Below, piece by piece: positions 51,843 to 61,263 of a stretch of 64,000 bases of DNA. The translations under genes were made by a program, and so were the position numbers. Position 1 is the stretch's first letter, and the number at the start of each line of letters is the position of its first letter. The stretch covers positions 58,387 through 122,386 of the forward strand of contig CAKROW010000003.1 of the NCBI GenBank assembly GCA_934373235.1. The letters are read 5' to 3'. Source of the stretch: an uncultured Blautia sp. GTDB lineage: Bacteria; Bacillota; Clostridia; Lachnospirales; Lachnospiraceae. Under the pieces are notes generated by a model that was not told the DNA's origin, did not search any database, and saw nothing but the letters and a program-made list of their open reading frames with translations.

Positions 51843-52336
51843 AGAAGCTCTCCAGGACCGAACATCCGGTATCCGGTCTTTTTACCCTGCTGCTTTTTGC
51901 GGTATTTGCACTGTTTCTTATGCTGATGCTGCTTTTTTCCGCAAGGGTATACAAAAATACCGTGGAAAACTCCCAGTCTGAAACAGCACTTGGAACTGCA
52001 GCCGCCTATATTACCACCAAATTCCGGCAGCATGATACACCGGACAGTATTTTTACCGGAGAACTTAATGGAAATTCCGCACTCTGTTTCCGGGATTCCC
52101 TGAACGGACAGGATTATATTACCTATATCTATCTTGATAACGGAAACTTAAAGGAGCTTTTTACCCCGGAAAACTCCGGTGCAAATGCATCTGCCGGCAC
52201 AGCCATAGCCGCCCTTAAGGATTTCCGCATACAGGATCAGGGCGACGGGTTCTACCATATCACCCTTCAGAGCACAAAGGGCACCACAGAAGAATTTTAT
52301 CTCCACAGCAGTGCCCCCCAGAAGGAGGCATCATGA
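51839..52336 (+). CDS. DUF4860-type pilus-operon membrane protein
   Basis: 165 residues, AGGAGG upstream. N-terminal helix (GLFTLLLFAVFALFLMLMLLFSARVY), then an extracellular beta-rich domain with SALCFRDSLNGQDYITYIYLDNG. The DUF4860 assignment is from recall of similar clostridial operons. A minor-pilin role is likely. ATGA overlap with both neighbours. Confidence 0.7.
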   Translation: MKKLSRTEHPVSGLFTLLLFAVFALFLMLMLLFSARVYKNTVENSQSETALGTAAAYITTKFRQHDTPDSIFTGELNGNSALCFRDSLNGQDYITYIYLDNGNLKELFTPENSGANASAGTAIAALKDFRIQDQGDGFYHITLQSTKGTTEEFYLHSSAPQKEAS

Positions 52337-52791
52337 AAAAATATACTACCCATTCCAAAACCGGACTTTTTCTTATGGAAATGATCCTGGTCCTTCTTTT
52401 TCTCTCCCTGTCCGGTGCAGCCTGCATCCGTATTCTGGCTGCTGCAAGGGAAAACCGCATCCGCACAGAGGAATGGATCCATATCCAGGCACTGACCACC
52501 TCGGCAGGTGAGATCATGGAGGGCACAGATGGTTCAGATCAGAGCTTTCTCTCAGCATTTCCCGGGGGCACTTTCAGAGATCAGGTTCTTACCTGGTACT
52601 ATGACAGCGGCTGGGAACCCTGCACAGAAAAAGAGGCAGCACGGAAAATGGAGCTGACCCTGGCTTCCACAGCCCTGGAAAAGAAAGGCACCCTGGCCTT
52701 TTCCCGTATGTATGGAACAGACAGGGATATCTACTCTGTGGATCTGGCTTTTCCGGTCACCTCCACAGACAGAAAGGAGGGGACTTCATGA
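52333..52791 (+). CDS. Pseudopilin with type IV prepilin signal
   Basis: 152 residues. The prepilin site is SKTG followed by LFLMEMILVLLFL: a Gly, then five residues ending in Glu, then a hydrophobic helix. The C-terminal part is globular. It is the only protein in the operon with a clear peptidase site, but no prepilin peptidase gene is in the window. AAGGAGG upstream; four-base overlaps on both sides. Confidence 0.8.
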   Translation: MKKYTTHSKTGLFLMEMILVLLFLSLSGAACIRILAAARENRIRTEEWIHIQALTTSAGEIMEGTDGSDQSFLSAFPGGTFRDQVLTWYYDSGWEPCTEKEAARKMELTLASTALEKKGTLAFSRMYGTDRDIYSVDLAFPVTSTDRKEGTS

Positions 52792-53279
52792 ATGGAAAAC
52801 ACAGATTTTTTGCAGTAACCGGAATTCCTTCACTGTTTCTTATTTTTGCTGTGCTGTGTCTGGCTGTACTGTCACTTCTCACCCTTGGAAACTCCCGTTC
52901 CATGTTAAGCTCTGCCAGGCTTTCCATGGATCAGACGGACAGCTACTACAACGCATGTGCAGATGCCACTATCACAGTCACCTCTGTTGAAAAAGCACTT
53001 GCAGACTGTTACCACGATTCCCTCAGTGAAACCGATTACTTTTCCCTTGCAGGGAAACTGACAGATAAATTTACTGATCTCACCTGGGATAATGGGGCAC
53101 ACACTTTTTCCTTCCGGATCCCTGTTTCAGATACACAGGCGCTTTCCGTTATCCTGGAAGTCATTTACCCGTCAGAAAAAAAGGAAGTTTACATAAATAT
53201 TTCCCAATGGAAAACCGACAACACTACTGACTGGAATCCGGATACCAGCCAGTCCGTATACAAAGGAGGCAGATCATGA
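52788..53279 (+). CDS. Pilus-operon membrane protein (minor pilin-like)
   Basis: 163 residues. Begins MNGKHRFFAVTGIPSLFLIF with one helix (IPSLFLIFAVLCLAVLSLLTL), then an extracellular domain with a helix-rich YYNACADATITVTSVEKALADCYHD part and a beta-rich end (AHTFSFRIPVSDTQALSVILEV). No Gly-x4-Glu site. Likely a minor pilin or platform partner. ATGA overlaps both neighbours. Confidence 0.7.
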   Translation: MNGKHRFFAVTGIPSLFLIFAVLCLAVLSLLTLGNSRSMLSSARLSMDQTDSYYNACADATITVTSVEKALADCYHDSLSETDYFSLAGKLTDKFTDLTWDNGAHTFSFRIPVSDTQALSVILEVIYPSEKKEVYINISQWKTDNTTDWNPDTSQSVYKGGRS

Positions 53280-54340
53280 CAGAACAGCAGATCCCGGAAT
53301 TTCTCAAAGAGGCAGCACAGGAACATGCCTCTGACATTTTTATCATTGCAGGACGTCCTCTTGTGATCAAGACAGACGGACACCTTTCCAATCACGGCGA
53401 AAGACTGATGCCTGATGAGACAGAATCCATCCTGCGCACTATCTATCACCTGGCAGGCGACCGGAACATCGACCATCTCCTCCAGACAGGAGACGATGAT
53501 TTTTCCTTTTCCGTCCCCGGACTTTCCAGATTCCGTGTAAACGCCTACAAACAGCGCGGTTCCCTGGCAGCAGTCATCCGTGTTATCGCCTTTCAGCTTC
53601 CTGATCCTGCGCAGCTTTCAATCCCTGATGATGTTATGGGCATTGCGGATTTTACCAGGGGAATGGTTCTTGTGACAGGTTCTGCCGGCAGCGGAAAATC
53701 CACCACCATGGCCTGCCTGATCGACAGGATCAACCACTCCAGGGAAGGCCATATCATCACCCTTGAAGATCCTCTGGAATATCTCCACAGACATGACCGC
53801 TGTATTGTAAGCCAGCGTGAGATCTGCACAGATACAGAAAGCTACCTCACCTCACTGCGTGCCACCCTTCGTCAGAGTCCGGATGTGATCCTCCTCGGAG
53901 AGATGCGCGACTATGAAACCATACAAACTGCCATGACTGCGGCAGAAACCGGCCATCTGGTGCTTTCAAGCCTCCATACTCTCGGAGCAGCCAACACCAT
54001 CGGACGTATCATGGATGTTTTTGAGCCTTCCCAGCAGAGACAGATCGCCATCCAGCTTTCCATGGTACTGCAGGCCGTGATCTCCCAGCAGCTTATCCCG
54101 GATGTGGACGGCAGGAGCATTCCGGTGTTTGAGGTGATGCGACTCACACCGGCTATCCGCAACATGATCCGTGATAACAAGGTTCATCAGATCGAAGGCG
54201 TGATCTCCTCCTCTGCACAGGGTGAAATGCGTTCCATGGACCAGAGTCTTCTGGAATTATACAAAAAAGGCCGTATCACAAAGGATACAGCCCTTAAATA
54301 TGCACTCAGTCAGGATATGCTGCGGCGGAAGCTTATATAG
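53276..54340 (+). CDS. PilT-like type IV pilus ATPase
   Basis: 354 residues. N-terminal domain AAQEHASDIFIIAG, Walker A SAGSGKSTTM, Asp box VILLGEMRDYET, His box HLVLSSLHTLGAANT, and the C-terminal AIRNMIRDNK typical of retraction ATPases. It is the only ATPase of the operon, so it may power both directions or act with a PilB coded elsewhere. AAAGGAGG upstream; four-base overlap with the gene before. Confidence 0.93.
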   Translation: MTEQQIPEFLKEAAQEHASDIFIIAGRPLVIKTDGHLSNHGERLMPDETESILRTIYHLAGDRNIDHLLQTGDDDFSFSVPGLSRFRVNAYKQRGSLAAVIRVIAFQLPDPAQLSIPDDVMGIADFTRGMVLVTGSAGSGKSTTMACLIDRINHSREGHIITLEDPLEYLHRHDRCIVSQREICTDTESYLTSLRATLRQSPDVILLGEMRDYETIQTAMTAAETGHLVLSSLHTLGAANTIGRIMDVFEPSQQRQIAIQLSMVLQAVISQQLIPDVDGRSIPVFEVMRLTPAIRNMIRDNKVHQIEGVISSSAQGEMRSMDQSLLELYKKGRITKDTALKYALSQDMLRRKLI

Positions 54341-54348
54341 GCTTCCGC
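54325..54348 (+). terminator. Hairpin spanning the pilT-like stop codon
   Basis: GCGGAAGC / GCTTCCGC, with the TAG in the loop; no T-run, so probably weak. Confidence 0.4.
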
Positions 54349-54361
54349 ATTTATCCGTATA

Positions 54362-54862
54362 TCAGTGTACCACATTTCCTACAATTCCGTAGGACACAAT
54401 ATACATAATGGCACTTGCCATAAACAGTCCGCAGAGGATCGCCAGTGATGATTTCTTGATATCAACCTCGAGAAGAGATGCGATCAGTGCGCCGGTCCAC
54501 GCTCCTGTGCCCGGAAGGGGAATCCCCACAAAAAGCAGGAGCCCCAGAAATTCATATTTTTTGATCTGGTCACTTTTTCCCATTGCCCTGTTCTCCATGC
54601 GGACGATCAGTCCGTGAAACAGTCTGGTCTTTTTCATCCACTTAAAGATCTGACGGATAAAAAGCAGGATAAACGGAATCGGGATAATATTTCCCACAAT
54701 GCAGATAGGCAGTGCCCTGGCTGCGGAAATTTTCAGAAGAGAAGCTGCCAGAAGCCCTCCCCTAAGCTCCAGGATCGGGATCATGGAAATAACAAAAACT
54801 GCCCCCTCCGGAGAAATAAACTGTGAAAGATTATGTGAAAACCACTGTACCAGTGCTTCCAT
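54362..54862 (-). CDS. Small multi-drug export family membrane protein
   Basis: 166 residues of the Sm_multidrug_ex (PF06695) type: ISMIPILELRGGLLAASLL, GNIIPIPFILLFIRQI and LGLLLFVGIPLPGTGAWTGALIASLLEVD. Four to five membrane helices with two PLPGTG-like re-entrant turns. Transport function is poorly defined; the name is historical. It lies just after hisC in the same direction. Confidence 0.85.
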   Translation of the reverse strand: MEALVQWFSHNLSQFISPEGAVFVISMIPILELRGGLLAASLLKISAARALPICIVGNIIPIPFILLFIRQIFKWMKKTRLFHGLIVRMENRAMGKSDQIKKYEFLGLLLFVGIPLPGTGAWTGALIASLLEVDIKKSSLAILCGLFMASAIMYIVSYGIVGNVVH

Positions 54863-54884
54863 AGTACCTCCTTGTCATAATTAT

Positions 54885-55940
54885 TTATTTCAGATATTCT
54901 TTCAGAAATCCGATAAATTTCTTCATTTCTTCATCTGTTCCGATGGTGATCCTTAAGTGATCATCGATCCTGTCCTTGGGAAAATATCTCACATAAATAT
55001 GTTTTTCCCTTAATGCCTCAAAAAGCTCCTTTGCAGGAACACTTTCATGTGTGGCAAAGATAAAGTTGGCTTTTGAATCCTGGAAGGAAAAGCCCAGCTC
55101 CTTAAGTTCCTTCTTTGTCCATTCTCTTGTTGCAATGATCTTCTGACAGCCTTCCTCAAAGTACTCTCTGTCCTCCACAGATGCCACACCTGCTGCCAGT
55201 GCAGTTCTGTCCATAGTGTATGAGTTGAAGGAATATTTTACGTCATTGAGATATCTGATAAGCTCCGGATTGCCGAATACATAGCCGATCCTCATGCCGG
55301 CCAGGGATCTTGACTTGGAAAATGTCTGTACAACCAGAAGGTTGTCATATTTCTCAATAAGAGGAAGTGCGGAAACTCCTCCAAAATCAACATATGCCTC
55401 ATCTACGATCACAATGCTTCCCGGATTTTTCAAAAGGATCTCCTCAATATCAGAAAGTGGCATTTCCACACCTGTAGGCGCATTGGGATTAGGGAAAATG
55501 ATACCGCCATTTTCGCGGAAATAGTCTTCTTTGCGGATATGGAACTCCTCATCCAGCGCAGGACGCTCATAGGGAATCCTGAAAAGTTCAGCCCATACAT
55601 CATAGAAAGAGTAGGTGATGTCAGGAAACAGCACCGGTTTCTGTGAATTAAAAAATGTCATAAAGCACATAGCCAGTACATCATCGGAACCTACACCCAC
55701 AAATACCTGATCCTCTCTCACGCCATAAAACCCTGCAATGCTGCGCACCAGGTCTCCTGCTGTGGGATCCGGATAAAGTCTGAGCGTATCGGTATCCATT
55801 GCCTTTAATACCCTCTCCACTCCCGGTGCCGGGGGATATGGATTCTCATTGGTATTTAACTTGATCATGTCTGTCTCATTTGGCTGTTCTCCCGGAGTAT
55901 AGGGTACAACCTTACGTATATTTGCTTCCCACGCTTTCAT
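54885..55940 (-). CDS. hisC: Histidinol-phosphate aminotransferase
   Basis: PLP enzyme (351 residues) that converts imidazole-acetol phosphate and glutamate to histidinol phosphate. Features: NTNENPYPPAPGV (substrate loop), FPNPNAPTG, DEAYVDFGG, and the PLP Lys in QTFSKSRSLAGMRIGY. No other his gene is near, so aromatic or other aminotransferase use cannot be excluded. AGGAGG lies upstream. Confidence 0.9.
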   Translation of the reverse strand: MKAWEANIRKVVPYTPGEQPNETDMIKLNTNENPYPPAPGVERVLKAMDTDTLRLYPDPTAGDLVRSIAGFYGVREDQVFVGVGSDDVLAMCFMTFFNSQKPVLFPDITYSFYDVWAELFRIPYERPALDEEFHIRKEDYFRENGGIIFPNPNAPTGVEMPLSDIEEILLKNPGSIVIVDEAYVDFGGVSALPLIEKYDNLLVVQTFSKSRSLAGMRIGYVFGNPELIRYLNDVKYSFNSYTMDRTALAAGVASVEDREYFEEGCQKIIATREWTKKELKELGFSFQDSKANFIFATHESVPAKELFEALREKHIYVRYFPKDRIDDHLRITIGTDEEMKKFIGFLKEYLK

Positions 55941-56082
55941 GGTGATCCTCCTCTGCTTCCAGTTCTCTGTTCCACAGGACAGGGAACCGATAATTTTTCT
56001 GATTACAACAGTTCTTCCATATTGTACTCACTGGACGTACATTTGTCAAAGGTTAATCCTCTCTCATTTCAGTCTCAGAAGA

Positions 56083-56122
56083 CAAAAACAGGCATCCATA
56101 CCCCGCAGGGCACAGATGCCTG
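56083..56122 (-). terminator. Terminator of the malate operon
   Basis: CAGGCATC / GATGCCTG stem on the minus strand followed by TTTTTG. Confidence 0.8.
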
Positions 56123-56171
56123 ATGTCGTTTATATTATATGAAGGGCTGATATTGGTTTTGTCTGATCAGA

Positions 56172-57347
56172 TCAGATACGTGCAACACCTGTTGCTCTTG
56201 CAGCGTCAGCTACAGCTTTGGCAACAGCCGGTCCTACTCTCTTGTCAAATGCTTTCGGAATGATATACTCTGGAGAAAGCTCCTCATCTGTGATAAGGTT
56301 TGCAAGAGCCTGGGAAGCAGCGATCTTCATCTCATCGTTGATATCACTTGCTCTTACATCAAATGCACCACGGAAGATTCCCGGGAATGCAAGAACGTTG
56401 TTGATCTGATTCGGGAAGTCACTTCTTCCTGTGGAGATAACTTTGGCTCCGCCTGCCTTGGCGTCATCCGGGAAGATCTCTGGTGTCGGGTTTGCGCATG
56501 CAAAAATGACAGCATCTTTGTTCATTGTCTTAACCATCTCTGTTGTAACTGCTCCAGGAGCGGATACACCGATAAATACATCAGCGCCAACCAGCATTTC
56601 AGCAAGAGATCCTGCTTTCTTCTGAAGGTTTGTAACCTTGCTCATCTCTTCCTTAACCGGGTTCATACCCTCTGTACGTCCCTCATAGATAGCACCCTTT
56701 CTGTCGCACAGTGTGATATCCTTGAAGCCGGCTTTAAGAAGAAGTCTGCAGATGGAGATTGCTGCGGCACCTGCGCCGTTCATAACGACACGTACATCTT
56801 CTTTCTTCTTTCCAACAACCTTAAGAGCATTTGTAAGACCTGCAAGTGTGATAACTGCAGTTCCGTGCTGGTCATCATGGAAGATCGGAATATCACATTT
56901 CTCTTTCAGTTTTTTCTCGATCTCAAAGCATCTCGGAGCGGAAATATCCTCGAGGTTTACGCCGCCGAAAGATCCGGAGATCATGTAGATAGTATTTACG
57001 ATCTCATCTACATCATGGCTCTTAATACAAAGCGGGAATGCATCAACATCACCAAAAGCTTTGAAAAGTACACATTTCCCTTCCATAACCGGCATACCTG
57101 CCTCAGGTCCGATATCTCCAAGTCCCAGAACTGCAGAACCATCTGTTACTACAAGACACATATTCCATCTTCTTGTAAGCTCGTAGGATTTGTTGATGTC
57201 CTTCTGGATCTCAAGGCAAGGCTGAGCAACACCCGGTGTGTATGCAAGTGACAGGTCGTCCTTTGTCTCAACAGGAACTCTTGTTACAACCTCGATTTTA
57301 CCTTTCCAGTCTCCATGCAGTCTTAATGACTCTTTTGCGTAATCCAT
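56172..57347 (-). CDS. NAD(P)-dependent malic enzyme
   Basis: Decarboxylates malate to pyruvate. 391 residues from the ATG at 57347 (GGAGG upstream), of the short bacterial type: VTDGSAVLGLGDIGPEAGMPVMEGK, the lysine/metal region FHDDQHGTA, and an NAD site VVMNGAGAAAISI. It lacks the phosphotransacetylase domain of the long form. It lies 46 bases after the Ldh2-type dehydrogenase gene and is co-regulated with it. Cofactor preference cannot be read. Confidence 0.93.
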   Translation of the reverse strand: MDYAKESLRLHGDWKGKIEVVTRVPVETKDDLSLAYTPGVAQPCLEIQKDINKSYELTRRWNMCLVVTDGSAVLGLGDIGPEAGMPVMEGKCVLFKAFGDVDAFPLCIKSHDVDEIVNTIYMISGSFGGVNLEDISAPRCFEIEKKLKEKCDIPIFHDDQHGTAVITLAGLTNALKVVGKKKEDVRVVMNGAGAAAISICRLLLKAGFKDITLCDRKGAIYEGRTEGMNPVKEEMSKVTNLQKKAGSLAEMLVGADVFIGVSAPGAVTTEMVKTMNKDAVIFACANPTPEIFPDDAKAGGAKVISTGRSDFPNQINNVLAFPGIFRGAFDVRASDINDEMKIAASQALANLITDEELSPEYIIPKAFDKRVGPAVAKAVADAARATGVARI

Positions 57348-57393
57348 CTTTTTTTCCTCCTTGGATATATACTCATTATTAAGGATTAACTGA

Positions 57394-58524
57394 TTAATAG
57401 TTGCCAGAGAAAAATTCGCTGTCCTTTGGAAGCTGATAGTCACTGAAATAAGAACCAAAATCAAGCTTCAGGTAGGAACAGAGATCAGCCAGCTCAACCA
57501 TTGTATTATCATTTACCGGAATTCCGTTCTCCCGTCTGTCCTTCTCCGCAAAAATCTCTTTCTCACCATGTGTGTAGATCCGGTCTTTGCCGTCTGCCTT
57601 CGGGCTCTCTCTCAGTGCCTCAAGATACTGGGAAAGATGCTCTCTGATAGCATCTGCATCACCGAATATAGCCGGGTTGATCGCCATAAATCCATGACAG
57701 ATACCTGTTTTATCCGGGAATGTACAGCACTTATCCGATGTAACACCCATGGAAAATATAGAGCTGAACAGCTCGCAGAGCATTCCATATCCATATCCCT
57801 TATGGCTTCCGCTCACTTCCTCGCTGCCACCAAGGGGCATGATCCCGCCACCCTTCTTGGCAACGATATTGGCAAGTACATCCGGCGCATCTGTGCTGGC
57901 ATGGCCATTCTTGTCCAGTGCCCAGCCTTCCGGAAGAGGCTTGCCCATCTTGTTATACATCTCCAGTTTTCCTCTGGTTACAACTGTTGTGGAGCAGTCA
58001 AAGAAAAACGGGTAGGGATCAGCAGGCATGGCCACTGCTATGGGATTGGACCCCAGCATGGCTTTTCTGCCAAAAGTAGGTACCATGATCGCTTCTGAGT
58101 TGGTACATGCCATTCCCAGCAGGCCCTCATGGCAGGCCATATTTGCGTAATATCCTGCAATCCCGAAATGGTTGGAATTCCGTACACTTACGATTCCCAC
58201 GCCTGTTGTCCTGGCTTTCTCGATTGCTTTGTTCATGGCAAATACACTGACCAACTGGCCCATTCCATTATGACCATCCACTACTGCAGACACCGGTGTT
58301 TCAAAAACAACCTCCGGTTTTGCATGTGGATGGATGGTTCCCTTCTCGATTCCCTTATGGTACCGGACCATTCGCTGCATTCCATGACTCTCGATTCCAT
58401 ATAGATCCGCAGTCAGAAGAACATCCTTGATGATACTGCTCTCCTCCTGTGAAAAACCAAATGCCCCGAAGACATCCCTGCAAAAATGATCCAGTGTTTC
58501 ATAGCTCCATTTCACATATCCCAT
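57394..58524 (-). CDS. Malate/L-lactate dehydrogenase family oxidoreductase (Ldh2 type)
   Basis: 376 residues of the LDH2 family, unrelated to ordinary lactate dehydrogenase. Features: DLYGIESHGMQRMVRYHKGIE (N-terminal catalytic His), VRNSNHFGIAGYY, DCSTTVVTRGKLEMYN and a GSHKGYGYGM loop. Members oxidise malate, lactate, sulfolactate or ureidoglycolate with NAD(P). With malic enzyme next to it, malate is the best guess. Confidence 0.85.
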   Translation of the reverse strand: MGYVKWSYETLDHFCRDVFGAFGFSQEESSIIKDVLLTADLYGIESHGMQRMVRYHKGIEKGTIHPHAKPEVVFETPVSAVVDGHNGMGQLVSVFAMNKAIEKARTTGVGIVSVRNSNHFGIAGYYANMACHEGLLGMACTNSEAIMVPTFGRKAMLGSNPIAVAMPADPYPFFFDCSTTVVTRGKLEMYNKMGKPLPEGWALDKNGHASTDAPDVLANIVAKKGGGIMPLGGSEEVSGSHKGYGYGMLCELFSSIFSMGVTSDKCCTFPDKTGICHGFMAINPAIFGDADAIREHLSQYLEALRESPKADGKDRIYTHGEKEIFAEKDRRENGIPVNDNTMVELADLCSYLKLDFGSYFSDYQLPKDSEFFSGNY

Positions 58525-58587
58525 GATCTCTTAGTCCTTTCTTCCGGTATAGCAGTGTTCCTGATGAACTTCCTGTTCACCTGTTTT

Positions 58588-58653
58588 TTGGTATTACCAA
58601 TATAACCACATTATATCATGCGGTCTTACCAAAATCAACACTGGTATTACCAA
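58588..58653 (-). promoter_or_regulatory. Malate-operon promoter with three regulator sites
   Basis: Minus-strand TTGATT (58633-58638), 17 bases, TATAAT (58610-58615, with TGA before it). Three related sites surround it: TTGGTATTACCAA (58588-58600), CGGTCTTACCA (58621-58631) and CTGGTATTACCAA (58641-58653). The TGGT-N3-ACCA pattern fits FadR/GntR family regulators of the FCD type. Confidence 0.75.
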
Positions 58654-58687
58654 AATACCAGGATATTTTTGTCATGTTTTCTGTGAA

Positions 58688-59422
58688 TCAGCGATGAAAA
58701 TGAAGACTGTTTTCCGGGTGCTGAACCGCTATCTCCTGGATGTAGGCTTCGATAGTCTCCATATGGGCACGCATGAGCCTCTCTGCCTCCATCCTGTCTC
58801 CGGATATGATCACTTCCACAAGCTGTCTGTGCTGTTCGTCCACGTCATGAGAAGATTTATTCTTCTGCATGATATACGCACGTGTACCGGAAATGATATC
58901 CTCGATAAGCTGCGCTGCTGCATCCAGAACATTGTAGATCATAGGGTTTCCTGACATCCTTCCGATCTTGGTATGGAGCTTCTTGTCAAGCTCCGCTCTC
59001 GTCTTCTCGCTCTCCGCGTGATCCAGGCTGGCAATAATAAACCTCAGTTCTGCCGCATCCTTCTCTGTACAGTTCTCCGCTGCAAGAAGCGCTGCCTCCT
59101 GCTCGAGAGCTGAACGAAGCTGCTGGACCTGCTTTACATGGCTGTTATTTAGCTGAAAAAGAATAGCCAGTGGTGCAGAAAGCCACTGATCCATATTCTC
59201 AGTTATATAATTGGCACCTCCGCGGACTGTTGTGACAATCCCCATCAGTTCCAGAGCCCTAAGTACCTCTCTCACTGCTGGTCTTGACACGCCAAGTGCC
59301 TCTGCCATAACACGTTCCGCCGGCAGCGTATCTCCAGGCTTCAGATTCCCCTCGCGTATATTCTCGATGATCTGCTTTAATATACCGTCAAAGGCTCGTT
59401 CTTCTCCTATCTCTTTAAACAT
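58688..59422 (-). CDS. GntR-family regulator with FCD ligand domain
   Basis: 244 residues. N-terminal winged helix (about 10-75): LKPGDTLPAERVMAEALGVSRPAVREVLRALELMGIV. The C-terminal all-helical FCD domain (about 95-230) has the metal/ligand Asp, His and His residues in LRFIIASLDHAE, HTKIGRMSGN and DEQHRQLVEVI. FCD regulators sense small organic acids; the operon downstream suggests malate or a relative. It reads toward the operon it presumably represses. Confidence 0.9.
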   Translation of the reverse strand: MFKEIGEERAFDGILKQIIENIREGNLKPGDTLPAERVMAEALGVSRPAVREVLRALELMGIVTTVRGGANYITENMDQWLSAPLAILFQLNNSHVKQVQQLRSALEQEAALLAAENCTEKDAAELRFIIASLDHAESEKTRAELDKKLHTKIGRMSGNPMIYNVLDAAAQLIEDIISGTRAYIMQKNKSSHDVDEQHRQLVEVIISGDRMEAERLMRAHMETIEAYIQEIAVQHPENSLHFHR

Positions 59423-59566
59423 TACGCCTCCGGCCGCCTTTCTTCATTTTTTCATCCAGAATCATTATACTGTACTTCTCCATTTTAATCAACCCAATTT
59501 TTGTCATATTTATATTATACTTGTTCATTTTTTCTCATGTTTTTCATCAATTTTACCAGTTTATCA

Positions 59567-61087
59567 TCAATCTTTTACGATACTTCTATTCAAGATCTTC
59601 TCAGCTTCCTCCATCTGCCCAAGGATCATTTTCTGCCTGTCATCAAAGAGTAATCCCTTGTTATGCCTGTAGTACTGATCTGATCCGTTTTCCCGGATAA
59701 ACCAGAGACTGTAATAGTTTGCATTTAACTCTGTCATAAACGCAACCATCTCCTGGCTGTCCCCGAAAGCAGCTTCCATAAAGTCAAAAACATTCTGCAA
59801 AGTCAGAGCTGTTTCCTCTGTTCCGGCTTCGTAAGCATCAGTCTCTCCCTGAAAAAGTGTTTTTGTGCTGTCATAATCACCGATCATGTCCTCTGTCTTT
59901 GCTCCTGCATTTAAACCGGCAGCTTTTTCAAGGAAACTGACAACCCTTTTCTGTATACGTTCCTGCTGTTTTGTAAGAAGCTCGCTCTTTTTGTCTGCCT
60001 CCAGATCTGACGCTGCTTTTTTCAGGAGATCTTCTGCCGTAAGGCTGCCCTGGTTTTCCCGGAAATATACCATATATCCATAAAGCTTCGTAAGATATGC
60101 ATCCATAAGATAACACTCTGTAAAAAGCCGGCCAAGCTTTCCGTTAAGAAGACTTACAATGCTTAAATGCTCATCAAGGGAAGCTGTGCGGATCTTTCCA
60201 AGAGTGATGGAATCCCACTGTCCTTTCAGGATATCCTCCACCTTGTAATCTGTCCTGTACTTATAAAAGAGGGCAAGATAGGCTGCAAAATCCCTGGCGA
60301 TCATCTTATGCTGGATATACTGGTAAACAACCTCCCTGTCTACTGTTTTTCCGAGGATCTCATAAACCTGGATCAGCCTGGAAAGATCCTCCCATCCACG
60401 GGCTGTTGCAAAGATCTTTCCGTCCACAGTGTTCTCAACTCTGTAAAAGTTCTTTCTGCGAAGCTCCAGATAGGAAATCACTGCCGGATGAAGTCCCTGC
60501 TGATAAGCATACTCCTTCCACACATCAAAGTCCGCTTCCACGTCGATCTTTTTGATACGGTCCAGAGTTACTACATCGAATTCCCGGACAGATTTATTGT
60601 ATTCCGGTGGGTTTCCTGCTGTAACGATCACCCAGCCTTCCGGCACTTTCTGGTTTCCGAAAGTTTTTCCCTGGAGGAACTGGAGCATCATTGGTGCTAA
60701 GGTTTCGGATACGCAGTTGATCTCATCAATAAACAGGATTCCCTCCTTAAGTCCGGTTTTTTCCATCTTGTCATAAACTGAGGAGATGATCTCACTCATG
60801 GTATATTCTGTAACGGAAAACTCCTGATCTCCGTAATTCTTTTTTACGATAAAAGGAAGTCCCACAGCACTCTGCCTGGTGTGATGAGTGATAGTATAGG
60901 ATACCAGGGCAATACCGCACTCCCTGGCGATCTGCTCCATAACCTGGGTTTTTCCGATTCCGGGAGGACCCATAAGAAGGATCGGTCTCTGACGGATGGC
61001 CGGAATCCGGTACTCGCCGAATTCATCTTTTGCAAGGTATGCTTCTATGGAATCTTTGATTTCCTGTTTTGCCCGTTTGATGTTCAT
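59567..61087 (-). CDS. MoxR-type AAA+ ATPase
   Basis: 506 residues. Walker A GPPGIGKT (about 36-43), Walker B GILFIDEINC, sensor VTAGNPPEYN, and an unusually long C-terminal region with a coiled-coil (about 340-400, AASDLEADKKSELLTKQQER). MoxR ATPases act with VWA proteins as chaperones that mature enzyme complexes or insert metals. The VWA gene is immediately upstream in the same direction, separated by 176 bases. Confidence 0.88.
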   Translation of the reverse strand: MNIKRAKQEIKDSIEAYLAKDEFGEYRIPAIRQRPILLMGPPGIGKTQVMEQIARECGIALVSYTITHHTRQSAVGLPFIVKKNYGDQEFSVTEYTMSEIISSVYDKMEKTGLKEGILFIDEINCVSETLAPMMLQFLQGKTFGNQKVPEGWVIVTAGNPPEYNKSVREFDVVTLDRIKKIDVEADFDVWKEYAYQQGLHPAVISYLELRRKNFYRVENTVDGKIFATARGWEDLSRLIQVYEILGKTVDREVVYQYIQHKMIARDFAAYLALFYKYRTDYKVEDILKGQWDSITLGKIRTASLDEHLSIVSLLNGKLGRLFTECYLMDAYLTKLYGYMVYFRENQGSLTAEDLLKKAASDLEADKKSELLTKQQERIQKRVVSFLEKAAGLNAGAKTEDMIGDYDSTKTLFQGETDAYEAGTEETALTLQNVFDFMEAAFGDSQEMVAFMTELNANYYSLWFIRENGSDQYYRHNKGLLFDDRQKMILGQMEEAEKILNRSIVKD

Positions 61088-61263
61088 AATATAAAATTCT
61101 CCTCATATCCAACAGATTATGTTTCTCCGTATTTTTCAACAGCTGTTATTCTCTCTTACATCCAGCTTTTTACGCTTTTCAGTCAAATCAGAAAGTTCTT
61201 CTCCGGTTTCACCAAATATCGCTGACTCAAATCTGCCATTTTATTATGTTAACCGTTCATATC

